Assembly: GCF_004331465.1 (NCBI RefSeq)
Contig: NZ_SJKB01000003.1
Location: 496,001 to 560,000, forward strand
From: Kribbella pittospori
GTDB taxonomy: Bacteria; Actinomycetota; Actinomycetes; Propionibacteriales; Kribbellaceae
Direction of reading: 5' to 3'
DNA: 64,000 nucleotides
The position numbers were made by a program, and so were the translations under genes. Below are positions 24,985 through 33,594 of this stretch, piece after piece. The notes under the pieces are model-generated. The model saw nothing but the letters and a program-made list of their open reading frames with translations. It had not been told where the DNA came from and did no database searches. How positions within the stretch are numbered: the first letter of the stretch is position 1; the number at the start of each line of letters is the position of its first letter.

Positions 24985-26763
24985 ATGGCAAGAATGAGCA
25001 CAGTGCTCGGTGCCGACGCGGCGGCACGGTTCCTCCCCGGTCTGCGCGGTCCCGAGGATCTGCGCGGCTTGCCGGCCGATGCCCTGCCCACCCTCGCCGA
25101 GGAGATCCGTGCGGAGCTGATCCGGCAGGTCTGCCGCACCGGCGGACACCTCGGACCGAATCTCGGCGTGGTCGAACTGACGATCGCGGTGCACCGAATC
25201 TTCCAGTCACCCGCCGACGCGATCGTCTGGGACACTGGGCACCAGGCCTACGTGCACAAGATGCTCACAGGCCGCTGGGATTCGTTCGACACCCTCCGGC
25301 AGGCCGGCGGACTATCGGGCTATCCCAACCGCGTCGAGAGTACGCACGACCTGGTCGAGAACTCCCATGCGTCCACGGCGCTCGGCCACGCCGACGGCAT
25401 CGCGAAGGCCTTCGAGCTGGCCGGGAACCGTGGCCGGCGCGTCGTCGCGATCGTCGGCGACGGCGCCCTCACCGGCGGCATGTGCTGGGAAGCATTGAAC
25501 AACCTCGCCGCCGCCCCGAGCCGACCGGTCGTGGTGGTGCTGAACGACAACGGGCGTTCGTACGAACCCACGGCCGGTTACCTGCCACGGCACTTGCGGC
25601 AACTGCGCGACAATGTGGCCCGCGGCAACCTTTTCGAAGATCTCGGCTTCGCGTACGTCGGGCCTGTCGACGGACATGATCTCGCCGCGATGGAAGGCGC
25701 GCTGCGGGCGGCCGCCGTACTGCGTCGCCCAGTCGTGGTGCACTGCGTAACCACCAAGGGCAAGGGCTATCGAGCCGCGGAGGACGACGAGGCGGATCGG
25801 ATGCACACCGTGTCGCCGGCCGCATCGTCGGCGGCTTCGGGCCCCTCCTGGACGAGTGTGTTCGGTGACGTGATGCTCGAGATCGGCCGGCAGCGGCCGG
25901 ACGTCGTCGCGATCACCGCGGCGATGCTGCGACCGACTGGCCTGCACCCGTTCGCGCTGGAGTTCCCCGATCGCATCTTCGACGTCGGCATCGCCGAGCA
26001 GCATGCGGTCGTGTCGGCGGCCGGGCTCGCGGGCGCGGGCATGCACCCGGTCGTGGCGATCTACTCGACGTTCCTGAACCGCGCCTTCGACCAGGTGCTG
26101 ATGGACACGGCACTGCACCACGCCCCGGTCACGTTCGTCCTCGACCGCGCAGGCATCACCGGTCCGGACGGGCCGTCGCACCACGGCATGTGGGACGTCG
26201 GCCTCTTCGGGCTGGTGCCGGGCGCCCGCGTGGCGGCTCCGCGCGATCCCGAGCAGCTGAGAATCCTTCTGCGTGAATGCGTCGCGTGCGACGACGGACC
26301 GACCGTACTGCGCTTCCCGCGAGGCGACAGCGGAAGGACGCTGGCCTCGGTCGGACGCTGGGGGAGTGCGTCCGTACTGCGCGCCGAGCCGGATGCCCAA
26401 ATCCTGCTGCTGCCGGTGGGACCGCTAGCGGAGGCGGCTGTCGACGCGGCCGACCAGTTGCGGCGGCACGGCGTACCGGTGGTTGTTGCCGACCCGCGCT
26501 GGTTGCAACCGCTCGACCCCGCGCTGGTGCAGGCCGCCGGCCGCTTCCGCACTGTGTTCACCATCGAGGACAACGCACCGTCCGGCAGCTTCGGCGACGC
26601 GTTGGCCAGAGAACTACGCCAAGCCGGCGCCACCACCCACCTACACAGCCTGACTCTGCCGGCCGACTTCGTCCCAGCCAGTTCCCGCAAGGACCTCCTG
26701 CACACCTACGGCCTGGACGCCGACGGCCTCGCCCAAACCGTACTCACGACCGCGCGAGGCTGA
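24985..26763 (+). CDS. dxs: 1-deoxy-D-xylulose-5-phosphate synthase
   Basis: 592 residues (583-589 if a later ATG, e.g. 24994, is used). It condenses pyruvate and glyceraldehyde 3-phosphate, the entry to the MEP pathway. ThDP-binding motifs GDGALTGGMCWEALNN and DTGHQAYVHK are present, and the transketolase pyrimidine-binding region with the catalytic glutamate in VGIAEQHAV. It is slightly shorter than housekeeping DXS, which fits a pathway-dedicated copy. It follows hpnH by 19 bases, the only non-overlapping junction in the operon. The 3' end overlaps convergent psuG by 20 bases. Confidence 0.93.
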   Translation: MARMSTVLGADAAARFLPGLRGPEDLRGLPADALPTLAEEIRAELIRQVCRTGGHLGPNLGVVELTIAVHRIFQSPADAIVWDTGHQAYVHKMLTGRWDSFDTLRQAGGLSGYPNRVESTHDLVENSHASTALGHADGIAKAFELAGNRGRRVVAIVGDGALTGGMCWEALNNLAAAPSRPVVVVLNDNGRSYEPTAGYLPRHLRQLRDNVARGNLFEDLGFAYVGPVDGHDLAAMEGALRAAAVLRRPVVVHCVTTKGKGYRAAEDDEADRMHTVSPAASSAASGPSWTSVFGDVMLEIGRQRPDVVAITAAMLRPTGLHPFALEFPDRIFDVGIAEQHAVVSAAGLAGAGMHPVVAIYSTFLNRAFDQVLMDTALHHAPVTFVLDRAGITGPDGPSHHGMWDVGLFGLVPGARVAAPRDPEQLRILLRECVACDDGPTVLRFPRGDSGRTLASVGRWGSASVLRAEPDAQILLLPVGPLAEAAVDAADQLRRHGVPVVVADPRWLQPLDPALVQAAGRFRTVFTIEDNAPSGSFGDALARELRQAGATTHLHSLTLPADFVPASSRKDLLHTYGLDADGLAQTVLTTARG

Positions 26764-27676
26764 CAGCCACCCGGGCCGCGACGCCCGCGTTGTTTCGGGC
26801 CAGAGCAAGGTTCGCAGGAATGCTCTCGCCGTCCGTCTCCTTCTCGATCCGCTCGAGGACGTACGGCGTGACGGCCGGCCCGGTGACTCCTGCGCTCGCA
26901 CTTGCCGCCAGAGCAGCCGCGAGTACGTCGGTGATCCGTGACTCCGGGATCTCGTCCTCGACGGGAATCGGGACGGTCAGCAGAACGCCGGTATTCGGTC
27001 GCGATCGGAACCGGAGTACGTCGCAGACCACCCGCTCGTCGTCGACCCGGTGCGGAACCGGCAGACCGCTCGAGCGGGTGTAGAACGCCGGGAACCAGTC
27101 GTGCTGCCAGCCCAGGACCGGGACGCCGACGGTCTCGAGGTACTCGAGTGTTCGCGGCAGATCGAGGAACGCCTTCGCACCGGCGCACACGGTGATGACC
27201 GGGTGGTTGGCGATCGCGTCGAGATCGGCCGAGACGTCGCCGCTGACTTCCGATCCGCGGTGCACACCACCGATGCCGCCGGTGGCGAACACCGAAATCC
27301 CCGCCGCGTGAGCCAAAGTGACCGTGGCCGAGACGGTGGTGACCCCGACATCCCATCCTTGGGCCTGCGCCACGGCAAGATCGCGCTCGGCGACCTTCCG
27401 CGTGCCCTGCAGCACCCGCTTCTCCTCGTCCGGCGTGAGCCCGACGTGTGGCCGGCCGTCGAGGATCGCGGTCACGGCCGGGGTGGCGCCTTGGTCGAGG
27501 ACCGCCTGCTTGCAGAGCTCGAGGGCTTCCGCGTTCGCGGGGGCAGGCAGCCCGAGGTTCGAGAAGATGGTCGACTCCAGGGCGACGACCGCACGGCCCT
27601 CGTCGAGAGCCTGCGCTACGTCGTCGGCCACGCTGGGCTGGAAGGTCTGCACCCTGCCATTGTCAGTCACGAGCAA
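26744..27676 (-). CDS. psuG: pseudouridine-5'-phosphate glycosidase
   Basis: 310 residues. It splits pseudouridine 5'-phosphate into uracil and ribose 5-phosphate. Family signatures are visible: VALESTIFSNLGLP, ATPAVTAILDGRPHVGL, GIGGVHRG and the KAFLDLPRTLEYLET segment. The kinase gene just upstream overlaps it by 14 bases, so the two form a pseudouridine salvage operon. The lysine and aspartates of the active site lie in the recognised motifs. Confidence 0.93.
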   Translation of the reverse strand: MLVTDNGRVQTFQPSVADDVAQALDEGRAVVALESTIFSNLGLPAPANAEALELCKQAVLDQGATPAVTAILDGRPHVGLTPDEEKRVLQGTRKVAERDLAVAQAQGWDVGVTTVSATVTLAHAAGISVFATGGIGGVHRGSEVSGDVSADLDAIANHPVITVCAGAKAFLDLPRTLEYLETVGVPVLGWQHDWFPAFYTRSSGLPVPHRVDDERVVCDVLRFRSRPNTGVLLTVPIPVEDEIPESRITDVLAAALAASASAGVTGPAVTPYVLERIEKETDGESIPANLALARNNAGVAARVAVSLARS

Positions 27677-28550
27677 CTCCCTCTGCGGTCAAGGTGGCGC
27701 CGGGTTCGGTGAGAACCCGCCGGGCGAGCCGGTGGCCGGCCTCCACCGCGTCCACGACCTCGGCGTGCTTCAGCACCGCGGACAGGAAGCCCGCCGCGAA
27801 CGCATCCCCGGCGCCGGTGGTGTCGCGTACTTCGTCGATCGCCGGCACCCGGACGGTCGCCGATTGGTTGCCGCCGGCATGCACCTCGGTGGGCTCCACG
27901 CCGTTCTTGACGACAACCGTCGTACCGGAACTGGCGAGCTCTCGCAGCGAGCCGAGGTCGGCTTCGATGCCGTTGGCAAAGATGTACGCCGGCTGGAGCG
28001 CTTCGAGCAGCGAGCGGAACGTGTCGGGTCCGATCGAGTCGATGAGAGCCACCGACGACGCATCAATCGTGAGGATCGCGCTCTCGGCCCGAGCGATCTC
28101 CGCAGCCCGGCGGAGGACCGGCAAGGACAATCCAGTCAGCGAGTACGCCGAGAGATGGACCGCCGCAGCACCGGAGATCCAGGAGTCCGGAACGTCGGCC
28201 AGCTCGGCCGCGGCCCCTCGATCGGGGAACATCGTTCGCTCTCCGGCAGTATCCACGAGGATGACGATGGTGCCCGTTCGTCCCTGTCGCTGGACCTTGG
28301 CATCAACGCCCGCCAGCGCCAGATCCCGTACGAGTGCCTCGCCGACGGCATCGTCCCCGACCCGGCCGATGAACCGGACCGGCGTACCGAGGCTGCTCGC
28401 GAACACGGCGACGTTCGACGCTCCACCTCCCCGCCCGCGCCGGATCCGCGCCGAGTTGTCCGTCCCGGTCCGCAGCGCACCCTCCGACCAGACCACGACG
28501 TCCTCAACCAGATCGCCGATACACACCAGGCGACCCTCGGCGCTCGTCAC
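27663..28550 (-). CDS. psuK: PfkB-family carbohydrate kinase, probable pseudouridine kinase
   Basis: 295 residues. PfkB/ribokinase fold: the N-terminal GGGASNVAVFASSLG motif and the C-terminal DTTGAGDAFAAGF signature with the catalytic aspartate are intact. Alone the family could phosphorylate many sugars or nucleosides; overlap with psuG makes pseudouridine the likely substrate. It is divergent from a ROK regulator, with about 250 bases that hold the inverted-repeat element between. No signal peptide. Confidence 0.85.
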   Translation of the reverse strand: MTSAEGRLVCIGDLVEDVVVWSEGALRTGTDNSARIRRGRGGGASNVAVFASSLGTPVRFIGRVGDDAVGEALVRDLALAGVDAKVQRQGRTGTIVILVDTAGERTMFPDRGAAAELADVPDSWISGAAAVHLSAYSLTGLSLPVLRRAAEIARAESAILTIDASSVALIDSIGPDTFRSLLEALQPAYIFANGIEADLGSLRELASSGTTVVVKNGVEPTEVHAGGNQSATVRVPAIDEVRDTTGAGDAFAAGFLSAVLKHAEVVDAVEAGHRLARRVLTEPGATLTAEGVARD

Positions 28551-28602
28551 AGGCTCCTACCTCCAGTCCGGGTGGTACGACGCTACCCGCCGCGGAACTG
28601 CC

Positions 28603-28764
28603 TAGAGGTCCCGCACATAGGTGGCGCCTGCTGCGCGCCGCCCCGCGGGCACTGGGCGGCGTTGTCGTCGGTCGACGGGACTCCGTCCCGCCTCCCTCCT
28701 CCGCCTTGCCCAGCACTCCGCGGGACGACGCTCGCGACGGCACCACCTATATGCGGGACCTCTA
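28603..28764. repeat. 162-bp imperfect palindromic element with 26-bp terminal inverted repeats
   Basis: The arm at 28603-28628 (tagaggtcccgcacatagg...) and the arm at 28739-28764 are inverted copies matching at 24 of 26 positions. The enclosed 110 bases also have partly self-complementary sections, such as ccccgcgggcactgggc against its diverged inverse near 28705-28727, and a central hairpin gggac-tcc-gtccc. It sits between the divergent PfkB kinase and ROK genes. It could be a MITE-type element or a pair of distant operators. No target-site duplication is clear. Confidence 0.6.
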
Positions 28765-28783
28765 TAGTTATCAGGGAGTCCAT
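28764..28783 (+). promoter_or_regulatory. 20-bp motif before the ROK gene, shared with the DUF4832 promoter
   Basis: The sequence atagttatcagggagtccat ends 19 bases before the ROK start. A copy matching at 16 of 20 positions lies at 29955-29974, downstream of the TTGACA before the DUF4832 gene. ROK proteins often bind operators at their own and a neighbouring promoter, so this may be the ROK operator. Confidence 0.35.
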
Positions 28784-28802
28784 CCGAACTCCGGGGGTCG
28801 CG

Positions 28803-29936
28803 ATGACCGATGAGCCGAGCGGCGGCGATCTGTCCCGGCTGCGGCAGCTCAACGCACTGAGCGTGCTGCGAGCCCTGCGCGACGAGAAGCCGTTGACGCT
28901 GACTGAGCTGGCGAAGCGGACCGGCCTGTCCAGGGCTTCGACCGAGGACGTCGCCCGCGAGTTGCTGGCGCGTGGCTGGGTGAGCGAGCTGGCGCCGGCT
29001 GTGGGCACCGTCGGCCGGCCCGCCCGTCGCTACCGGTTCCGCGCCGACGCGGGCCGGATCCTCGGCGTCGACATCGGCGGCCACAAGATCCTTGCCATGG
29101 TCACCGATCTCGAGGGCGTGGTGCTGAACCAGACCCGCGTCGCGGTGAGCCCGCGGATCGGACGCCGGGAACGCCTCGCAATGCTCGACGACTGCGTCAC
29201 CACCACCCTCGCCGGAGCCGGCGTCATCCCCGATCAGATCTGGTCGACCGGAGTCGCCTCCACCGGACTCGTCGACGGCACCGGCAAGGTGATGCTGTCC
29301 GACTCCGTGCCCGAGTGGACCGGTGTCGACCTGGCCGCGCACTTTCGCCGACTCGTGCCCGGACCCGTCCGAGTCGAGAACGACTGCAAGTTGGCCGCGC
29401 TCGCGGAGTCCTGGCGCGGCGTCGCCCGGTACGCCGGGAACGTCGTCTTCCTGCTCGCCGGTCTCCGCACCGGCGCCGGCCTGATCATCGACGGCAAGCT
29501 GCACCGAGGGTTCGGCAACGCGGCGGGGGAGATCGGTGCGTTGCCGGCGGCCGGTTGGCTGAAAGCCCCGCAGCACCTGTACGACTGGCTGGGTGGGGCC
29601 GATGATGTGGAAGACGTCTTCCTCGCCGCCAGGGACGGGGACCGGACGGCGATCAGGGCTGTCCGCTCGTACATTCGCGACATCGCGGTCGGCGCGTCGG
29701 CGCTGGTCCTCACCCTCGACCCGGAACTCGTAGTGATTGGCGGCGGCTTCTCCCGGTCGGCCGACGTACTGGTCGAGCCGCTGCGCCGCGAACTCGACCG
29801 CTGGTGCCTGCGGACCCCGGAGATCAGGGTGTCCGAATTCGGTGCCGAGGGAGTCGCGTTCGGCGCCGTCCGGATTGCCCTCGAGCAGGTCGAGGCCGCC
29901 CGCTACGACGGGAAATTGCCCGTCTCGGCGATCTGA
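28803..29936 (+). CDS. ROK-family transcriptional regulator
   Basis: 377 residues. An N-terminal winged helix (LTLTELAKRTGLSRASTEDVARELLARGW read in pieces at residues 35-65) precedes a ROK domain with the ATP-site-like VDIGGHKILAMVTD and ASTGLVDG segments. The usual zinc motif (CxCGxxGCxE) and DGK phosphate region are not seen in full, so sugar kinase activity is unlikely. ROK repressors respond to sugars or sugar phosphates. It is followed by a secreted DUF4832 protein and faces the psuK-psuG pair, which it might also control. Confidence 0.88.
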   Translation: MTDEPSGGDLSRLRQLNALSVLRALRDEKPLTLTELAKRTGLSRASTEDVARELLARGWVSELAPAVGTVGRPARRYRFRADAGRILGVDIGGHKILAMVTDLEGVVLNQTRVAVSPRIGRRERLAMLDDCVTTTLAGAGVIPDQIWSTGVASTGLVDGTGKVMLSDSVPEWTGVDLAAHFRRLVPGPVRVENDCKLAALAESWRGVARYAGNVVFLLAGLRTGAGLIIDGKLHRGFGNAAGEIGALPAAGWLKAPQHLYDWLGGADDVEDVFLAARDGDRTAIRAVRSYIRDIAVGASALVLTLDPELVVIGGGFSRSADVLVEPLRRELDRWCLRTPEIRVSEFGAEGVAFGAVRIALEQVEAARYDGKLPVSAI

Positions 29937-29949
29937 CCACGCCGAGCTC

Positions 29950-29980
29950 TTGACATAGTTTTCCTGGACTCCATGATTAT
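29950..29980 (+). promoter_or_regulatory. candidate sigma-70-type promoter of the DUF4832 gene
   Basis: TTGACA at 29950-29955 is a perfect -35 hexamer. A weak -10 (gattat, 29975-29980) lies 19 bases further. The AT-rich stretch stands out from the GC-rich surroundings, and the shared 20-bp motif overlaps the spacer, an ideal place for a repressor. The gene start follows 35 bases later, with AGGGAGG as ribosome site. Confidence 0.4.
29955..29974 (+). promoter_or_regulatory. second copy of the 20-bp motif, inside the DUF4832 promoter
   Basis: atagttttcctggactccat matches the copy upstream of the ROK gene at 16 of 20 positions. It covers the spacer of the candidate promoter, so binding there would block RNA polymerase. 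Confidence 0.35.
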
Positions 29981-30015
29981 TCCCAGGTCGCAGCTGCGTC
30001 AGGGAGGCCCTGCCC

Positions 30016-31527
30016 ATGAGACGGTTCGTCACGATCATCGCCCTCGTCAGTCTGGTCTTCGCGCCACAGGCCGCCGCCGCGGCCCACGGAACCGGGTCGG
30101 TCACGACCCGCGACTATGCGCAGACCGACGCCGTGATCTCCAACCAGGAGCGCGGCTTCTACCACCACACCGAGACGCACTACCGAGCCGACGGCTCGGG
30201 CTACGTGCCGCTCAACGTGACAACGCTGCGCAACTTCCGGACCCAGGAGAACGTCACCCAGATCCTCCGGGTGTTCTACCTGGAGAAGTTCGCTAGCCTG
30301 GACACGCTCGACCCGGCGTATCTCGACCTGGTCCGCGCCGACTTCCAGACGATCCGCGCGGCCGGCATCAAAGCGATCGTCCGCTTCGCGTACGCCCAGC
30401 CGCCCGGCTGGCCGCCGACCATCCCGTACGGCGACGCACCGCTGGCGCGCGTCCAGAAGCACATCGCCCAACTGACGCCGATCCTCCGGGAGAACGCCGA
30501 CGTGATCGCGGTGGTCCAGTCCGGCTTCGTCGGGCTGTGGGGTGAGGGGTACTACACCGACTACTTCGCCGACCCGCAGGACCCGAGCCAGGTCTCGGAC
30601 CAGAACTGGGCGGACCGTCGCGCGGTGATCATGGCTCTGCTCAAGGCCCTTCCGAAGGACCGGATGATCCAGGTGCGTACGCCGTACATGAAGCAGCGAA
30701 TGCTCGGCGTACCGACCGGGGCTGAAGGCGGTCTCACCGCGGAGCAGGCGTACAACGGCACGCCGGTGGCGCGGGTCGGTCATCACAACGACTGCTTCCT
30801 GGCCAGTCCGGACGACTTCGGAACCTATCTGAGTGATCCGATCGAGCTCGACAAGGAATTCGTTGCCCAGGACACCAAGTACGTGCCCGAGGGCGGTGAG
30901 ACCTGCGGAGTGAACTCGCCGCGATCCGACTGGCCGTCGGCGTCGGAGGAGATGGCCAGGCTGCACTTCTCCTTCCTGAACACCGACTACCACCCGGGCG
31001 TGCTGGCGAGCTGGGGTGACAACATCACGATCGCCAAGCAACGGCTCGGCTACCGGTTCGCACTCGAGCAGAGCACGGTCACGAGCACCACCCTGCCACG
31101 CGGCACCGTCGACGTCGGCCTGAAGATCCGCAACGACGGGTGGGCGGCGCCGTACAACCCGCGGCAGGTCCAGTTGATCTTCCAGGGTCACAAGCACAGC
31201 TACCGCGTGGACCTGCCCGCCGACCCGCGGCGCTGGCCGGCCGGAACGACCACGACGCTCGACAAGCAGGTCTGTGCACCGGCCGTGCCAGGCGAGTACC
31301 GCCTGCTGCTCAACCTCGCCGACCCGGCGCCCCGGCTGCAGTCCCAGGACCGTTTGCCGGGTTCCACCCAGACGTACAACTCGGCGTACGCCATCCAGTT
31401 GGCCAACGCCGGCACCTGGCAGGCGGCGACTGGTTACAACGACCTCAAGCAGACCGTGACGGTCACCGCTCAGCACGACGCCGCCGGCGCCTGCGGCACG
31501 CTCCCGAAACCGGAGCTGATCCGCTGA
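30016..31527 (+). CDS. secreted DUF4874/DUF4832 domain protein
   Basis: 503 residues. Residues 1-22 form a signal peptide (RRFVTIIALVSLVFAPQAAAA). The mature protein begins with a TIM-barrel-like DUF4874 region (ISNQERGFYHH; VRADFQTIRAAGIKAIVRFAY; GLWGEGYY) and ends with a DUF4832 beta-rich region (VDVGLKIRNDGWAAPYNPR). These domains occur together in extracellular proteins assumed to bind or cleave polysaccharide, but the activity is unproven. A strong ribosome site AGGGAGG precedes the ATG by eight bases. Position after a ROK regulator supports a carbohydrate link. Confidence 0.85.
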   Translation: MRRFVTIIALVSLVFAPQAAAAAHGTGSVTTRDYAQTDAVISNQERGFYHHTETHYRADGSGYVPLNVTTLRNFRTQENVTQILRVFYLEKFASLDTLDPAYLDLVRADFQTIRAAGIKAIVRFAYAQPPGWPPTIPYGDAPLARVQKHIAQLTPILRENADVIAVVQSGFVGLWGEGYYTDYFADPQDPSQVSDQNWADRRAVIMALLKALPKDRMIQVRTPYMKQRMLGVPTGAEGGLTAEQAYNGTPVARVGHHNDCFLASPDDFGTYLSDPIELDKEFVAQDTKYVPEGGETCGVNSPRSDWPSASEEMARLHFSFLNTDYHPGVLASWGDNITIAKQRLGYRFALEQSTVTSTTLPRGTVDVGLKIRNDGWAAPYNPRQVQLIFQGHKHSYRVDLPADPRRWPAGTTTTLDKQVCAPAVPGEYRLLLNLADPAPRLQSQDRLPGSTQTYNSAYAIQLANAGTWQAATGYNDLKQTVTVTAQHDAAGACGTLPKPELIR

Positions 31528-31592
31528 CGCCGGCGAACAGTGATCGTCAGTTCTTCTTCAGCAGTGCGACCGCCGCGATGGTCAGAGTCGTC

Positions 31593-31685
31593 GGTCGCCC
31601 GGATCGGGCGCAGGTGATGTCCGGTCGTCAGCGGCACCCGCACCGGGTGGCTCCACCCCCCCGGGAGCCATGCGATTGTTGTCAT
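31593..31685 (-). pseudogene. N-terminal fragment of a GNAT-type acetyltransferase gene
   Basis: On the minus strand an ATG at 31685 opens a frame whose first 31 residues (HPVRVPLTTGHHLRPIRATD) resemble the N-terminus of an actinobacterial GNAT acetyltransferase. The resemblance ends abruptly, and no catalytic core follows. It is therefore a truncated remnant. The identification is from memory of the family. Confidence 0.4.
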
Positions 31686-31879
31686 GGCTCCAGCCTCGGC
31701 CTCCGGCACGCCACAGACCACGGGCAGGACTCGCACAGTGCTCGTACAGTTCGGCGGCTGCCCGACTTATGCTGAGTCGCATGCCGGGGGCCAGCACCGA
31801 CACGCGATTCGGTGTCCTGCTGCGCACACCGGCCGATCACTGGATCCGTCCGCGGTTGCTGAGCTCGCGCTGTAGTGGT
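31686..31879. other. gene-free stretch between the acetyltransferase remnant and recQ
   Basis: Together with 31528-31592 this makes a region of about 350 bases between the DUF4832 gene and the recQ stop. Only short open frames without ribosome sites or family likeness are seen, for example one from about 31781. The abrupt fragment next to it suggests that this region has suffered deletions. Confidence 0.4.
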
Positions 31880-33499
31880 TCAGGATTCGGATTTGAGTAG
31901 GTGGTTGTGAATCATGAAGGCGGTGCGGAGTTCCTTGTAGCCGACTCGATCGAAGAGGACCGTCATGGCGTTGCCGGTGTAGTGCTCGACCTGGCCGGGA
32001 CCGAAGGTGGGGTGGGTCACTCTGCTGCCTACCGGGAAGGGTTGGTCGTCGGCTGGGGCTGCGGTGCGTCCGGCGAGGTCGTTGTCGCAGTTGCCGCACG
32101 GGCCGTCGTACTGCTCGCCGAAGTAGCTGAGCAGCCATTCGCGCCGGCAGCCGCCGTACTCCGCGTACGCGGCCATCATCTCGACGCGGGAGCGGGCGGC
32201 CTCGCGGCGATCGTGCTCGACCGCCGAGGCAGCGGCGACCGCGCGATCGACGTCCACGTGGGCGGCCAGGTGGAAACGGTGGCTGATGGCAACCACTCGT
32301 GCGTCCGTCAGCCGGCCGAGAGCGCGTTCGACCCGGGCCGGACTGAGGCCGCTCGCGGCGGCCAATTCGGGAATGTCCGCCGGGCGGTGCTCGTCGATCG
32401 CCGTGGCGACGGCGAGGAGGTCGGCGTCGGTCACCCCGCCTGAGGCGAAGAACCGGTTGAGGCCGAGGTTTGCGTGGCGATAGAAGAGCTCGATGTCGGC
32501 CGGTTCGCCGTCGCGGCCGGCGCGTCCGATCTCCTGGTAGTACGCGTCGATCGAGCCCGGTGCCTCGGCATGGCTGACCCAGCGGATGCCCGGTTTGTCG
32601 ATGCCCATCCCGAAGGCGATCGTGGCGACGACGACCCGGCAGTGGTCGGCGAGGAAGCTGTCCTGGACCTCGCGGCGCTGCTTGGCCGAGAGACCCGCGT
32701 GGTACGCCTGCGCCGGTACACCCGCGATCGCCAACTCGTGCGCCAGATCCTCGGCGTGGCGATGGGTCGCGACGTACACGATGCCCGGTCCGCGCGAGGA
32801 CCGGACATGGCTCAGCAGCCGGCGGTTCTTGGTCTCGTCGTCGGCGAAGGTGAACACCGCGAGGTTGAGGTTCGGCCGGTCGAAGCCGCCGACCACCACG
32901 GCCGGGTCGCGCATCTCCAGCCGATGGATGATCTCCTTGCGCACCGGTGGGGCGGCGGTCGCGGTCAACGCGAGGACCGGAGGCCGTTGCATCGCGCGGA
33001 TGGCGGCGGAGAGCCGAAGGTAGTCGGGGCGGAAGTCCTGGCCCCACTCGCTCACCAGGTGGGCCTCGTCGACGGCCACCAGCCGCGGCCGGGATGCGGC
33101 CAGCAGGTCGAGTACGTCGGGATGCGTGAGTTGCTCCGGCGACAGCAGCACGAATCCAGGCCGGTCGTTGGACAGCATGTCGTGGGCCATCCGGCGACCG
33201 GCCGAGTCGCTCGCATTCAACTCGGCGACCTCGACACCCGCGGGGTGCTCGGACAACGCCCGCAGCTGATCGCGCTGGAGAGCCACCAACGGGCTCACCA
33301 CGACCGTCACTCCACCCAACGCGAGCCCGGCCAGCTGGTAGATCGCGGTCTTCCCGGTCCCGGTGGCCAGAACGGCGAGCGTGTCCTTCCCCTCGAGCAC
33401 CGCCCGGACCGACTCCTCCTGCCCCGGCCGCAACGAGTCGAACGCCAACCGCTCCCGAGCCAACCCGGCAACATCAACAGACACCCGCACATCATCCAT
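31880..33499 (-). CDS. recQ: RecQ-family ATP-dependent DNA helicase
   Basis: 539 residues from the ATG at 33499 (an upstream in-frame ATG at 33538 is possible). Superfamily 2 helicase motifs are in order: Walker A ATGTGKT, DEAH box in VDEAHLVSEWGQDFRPDY (the RecQ aromatic loop), SAT-like TATAAP, and GIDKPGIRWVSHAEAPGS with QEIGRAGRDG. A four-cysteine zinc region follows (C, C, CGNC near residues 450-480). The C-terminus ends with a short beta-rich segment (VTHPTFGPGQVEHY) instead of an HRDC domain. It unwinds DNA 3' to 5' in repair. Confidence 0.9.
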   Translation of the reverse strand: MDDVRVSVDVAGLARERLAFDSLRPGQEESVRAVLEGKDTLAVLATGTGKTAIYQLAGLALGGVTVVVSPLVALQRDQLRALSEHPAGVEVAELNASDSAGRRMAHDMLSNDRPGFVLLSPEQLTHPDVLDLLAASRPRLVAVDEAHLVSEWGQDFRPDYLRLSAAIRAMQRPPVLALTATAAPPVRKEIIHRLEMRDPAVVVGGFDRPNLNLAVFTFADDETKNRRLLSHVRSSRGPGIVYVATHRHAEDLAHELAIAGVPAQAYHAGLSAKQRREVQDSFLADHCRVVVATIAFGMGIDKPGIRWVSHAEAPGSIDAYYQEIGRAGRDGEPADIELFYRHANLGLNRFFASGGVTDADLLAVATAIDEHRPADIPELAAASGLSPARVERALGRLTDARVVAISHRFHLAAHVDVDRAVAAASAVEHDRREAARSRVEMMAAYAEYGGCRREWLLSYFGEQYDGPCGNCDNDLAGRTAAPADDQPFPVGSRVTHPTFGPGQVEHYTGNAMTVLFDRVGYKELRTAFMIHNHLLKSES

Positions 33500-33594
33500 C
33501 ACTGTGTCGGGACTGCCCGAGAGCGTTCCCGGGTACATGTCTGGGGTGGGCGGTCAGTGGCTCGCAGTGATCGCCATGCCCAGGAGGTGTGACC

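Noticed and set aside
27318..28802. Long open frame on the plus strand through psuG and psuK, in frame with the ROK gene
   Set aside because: It is antisense to two well-supported enzymes, and its product is Arg/Pro-rich without family likeness. The ROK start at 28803 has a winged helix directly after it.
31596..31610. Hairpin cgcccg-gat-cgggcg as terminator of the DUF4832 gene
   Set aside because: It lies within the acetyltransferase remnant coding sequence and has no T-tract; probably fortuitous.
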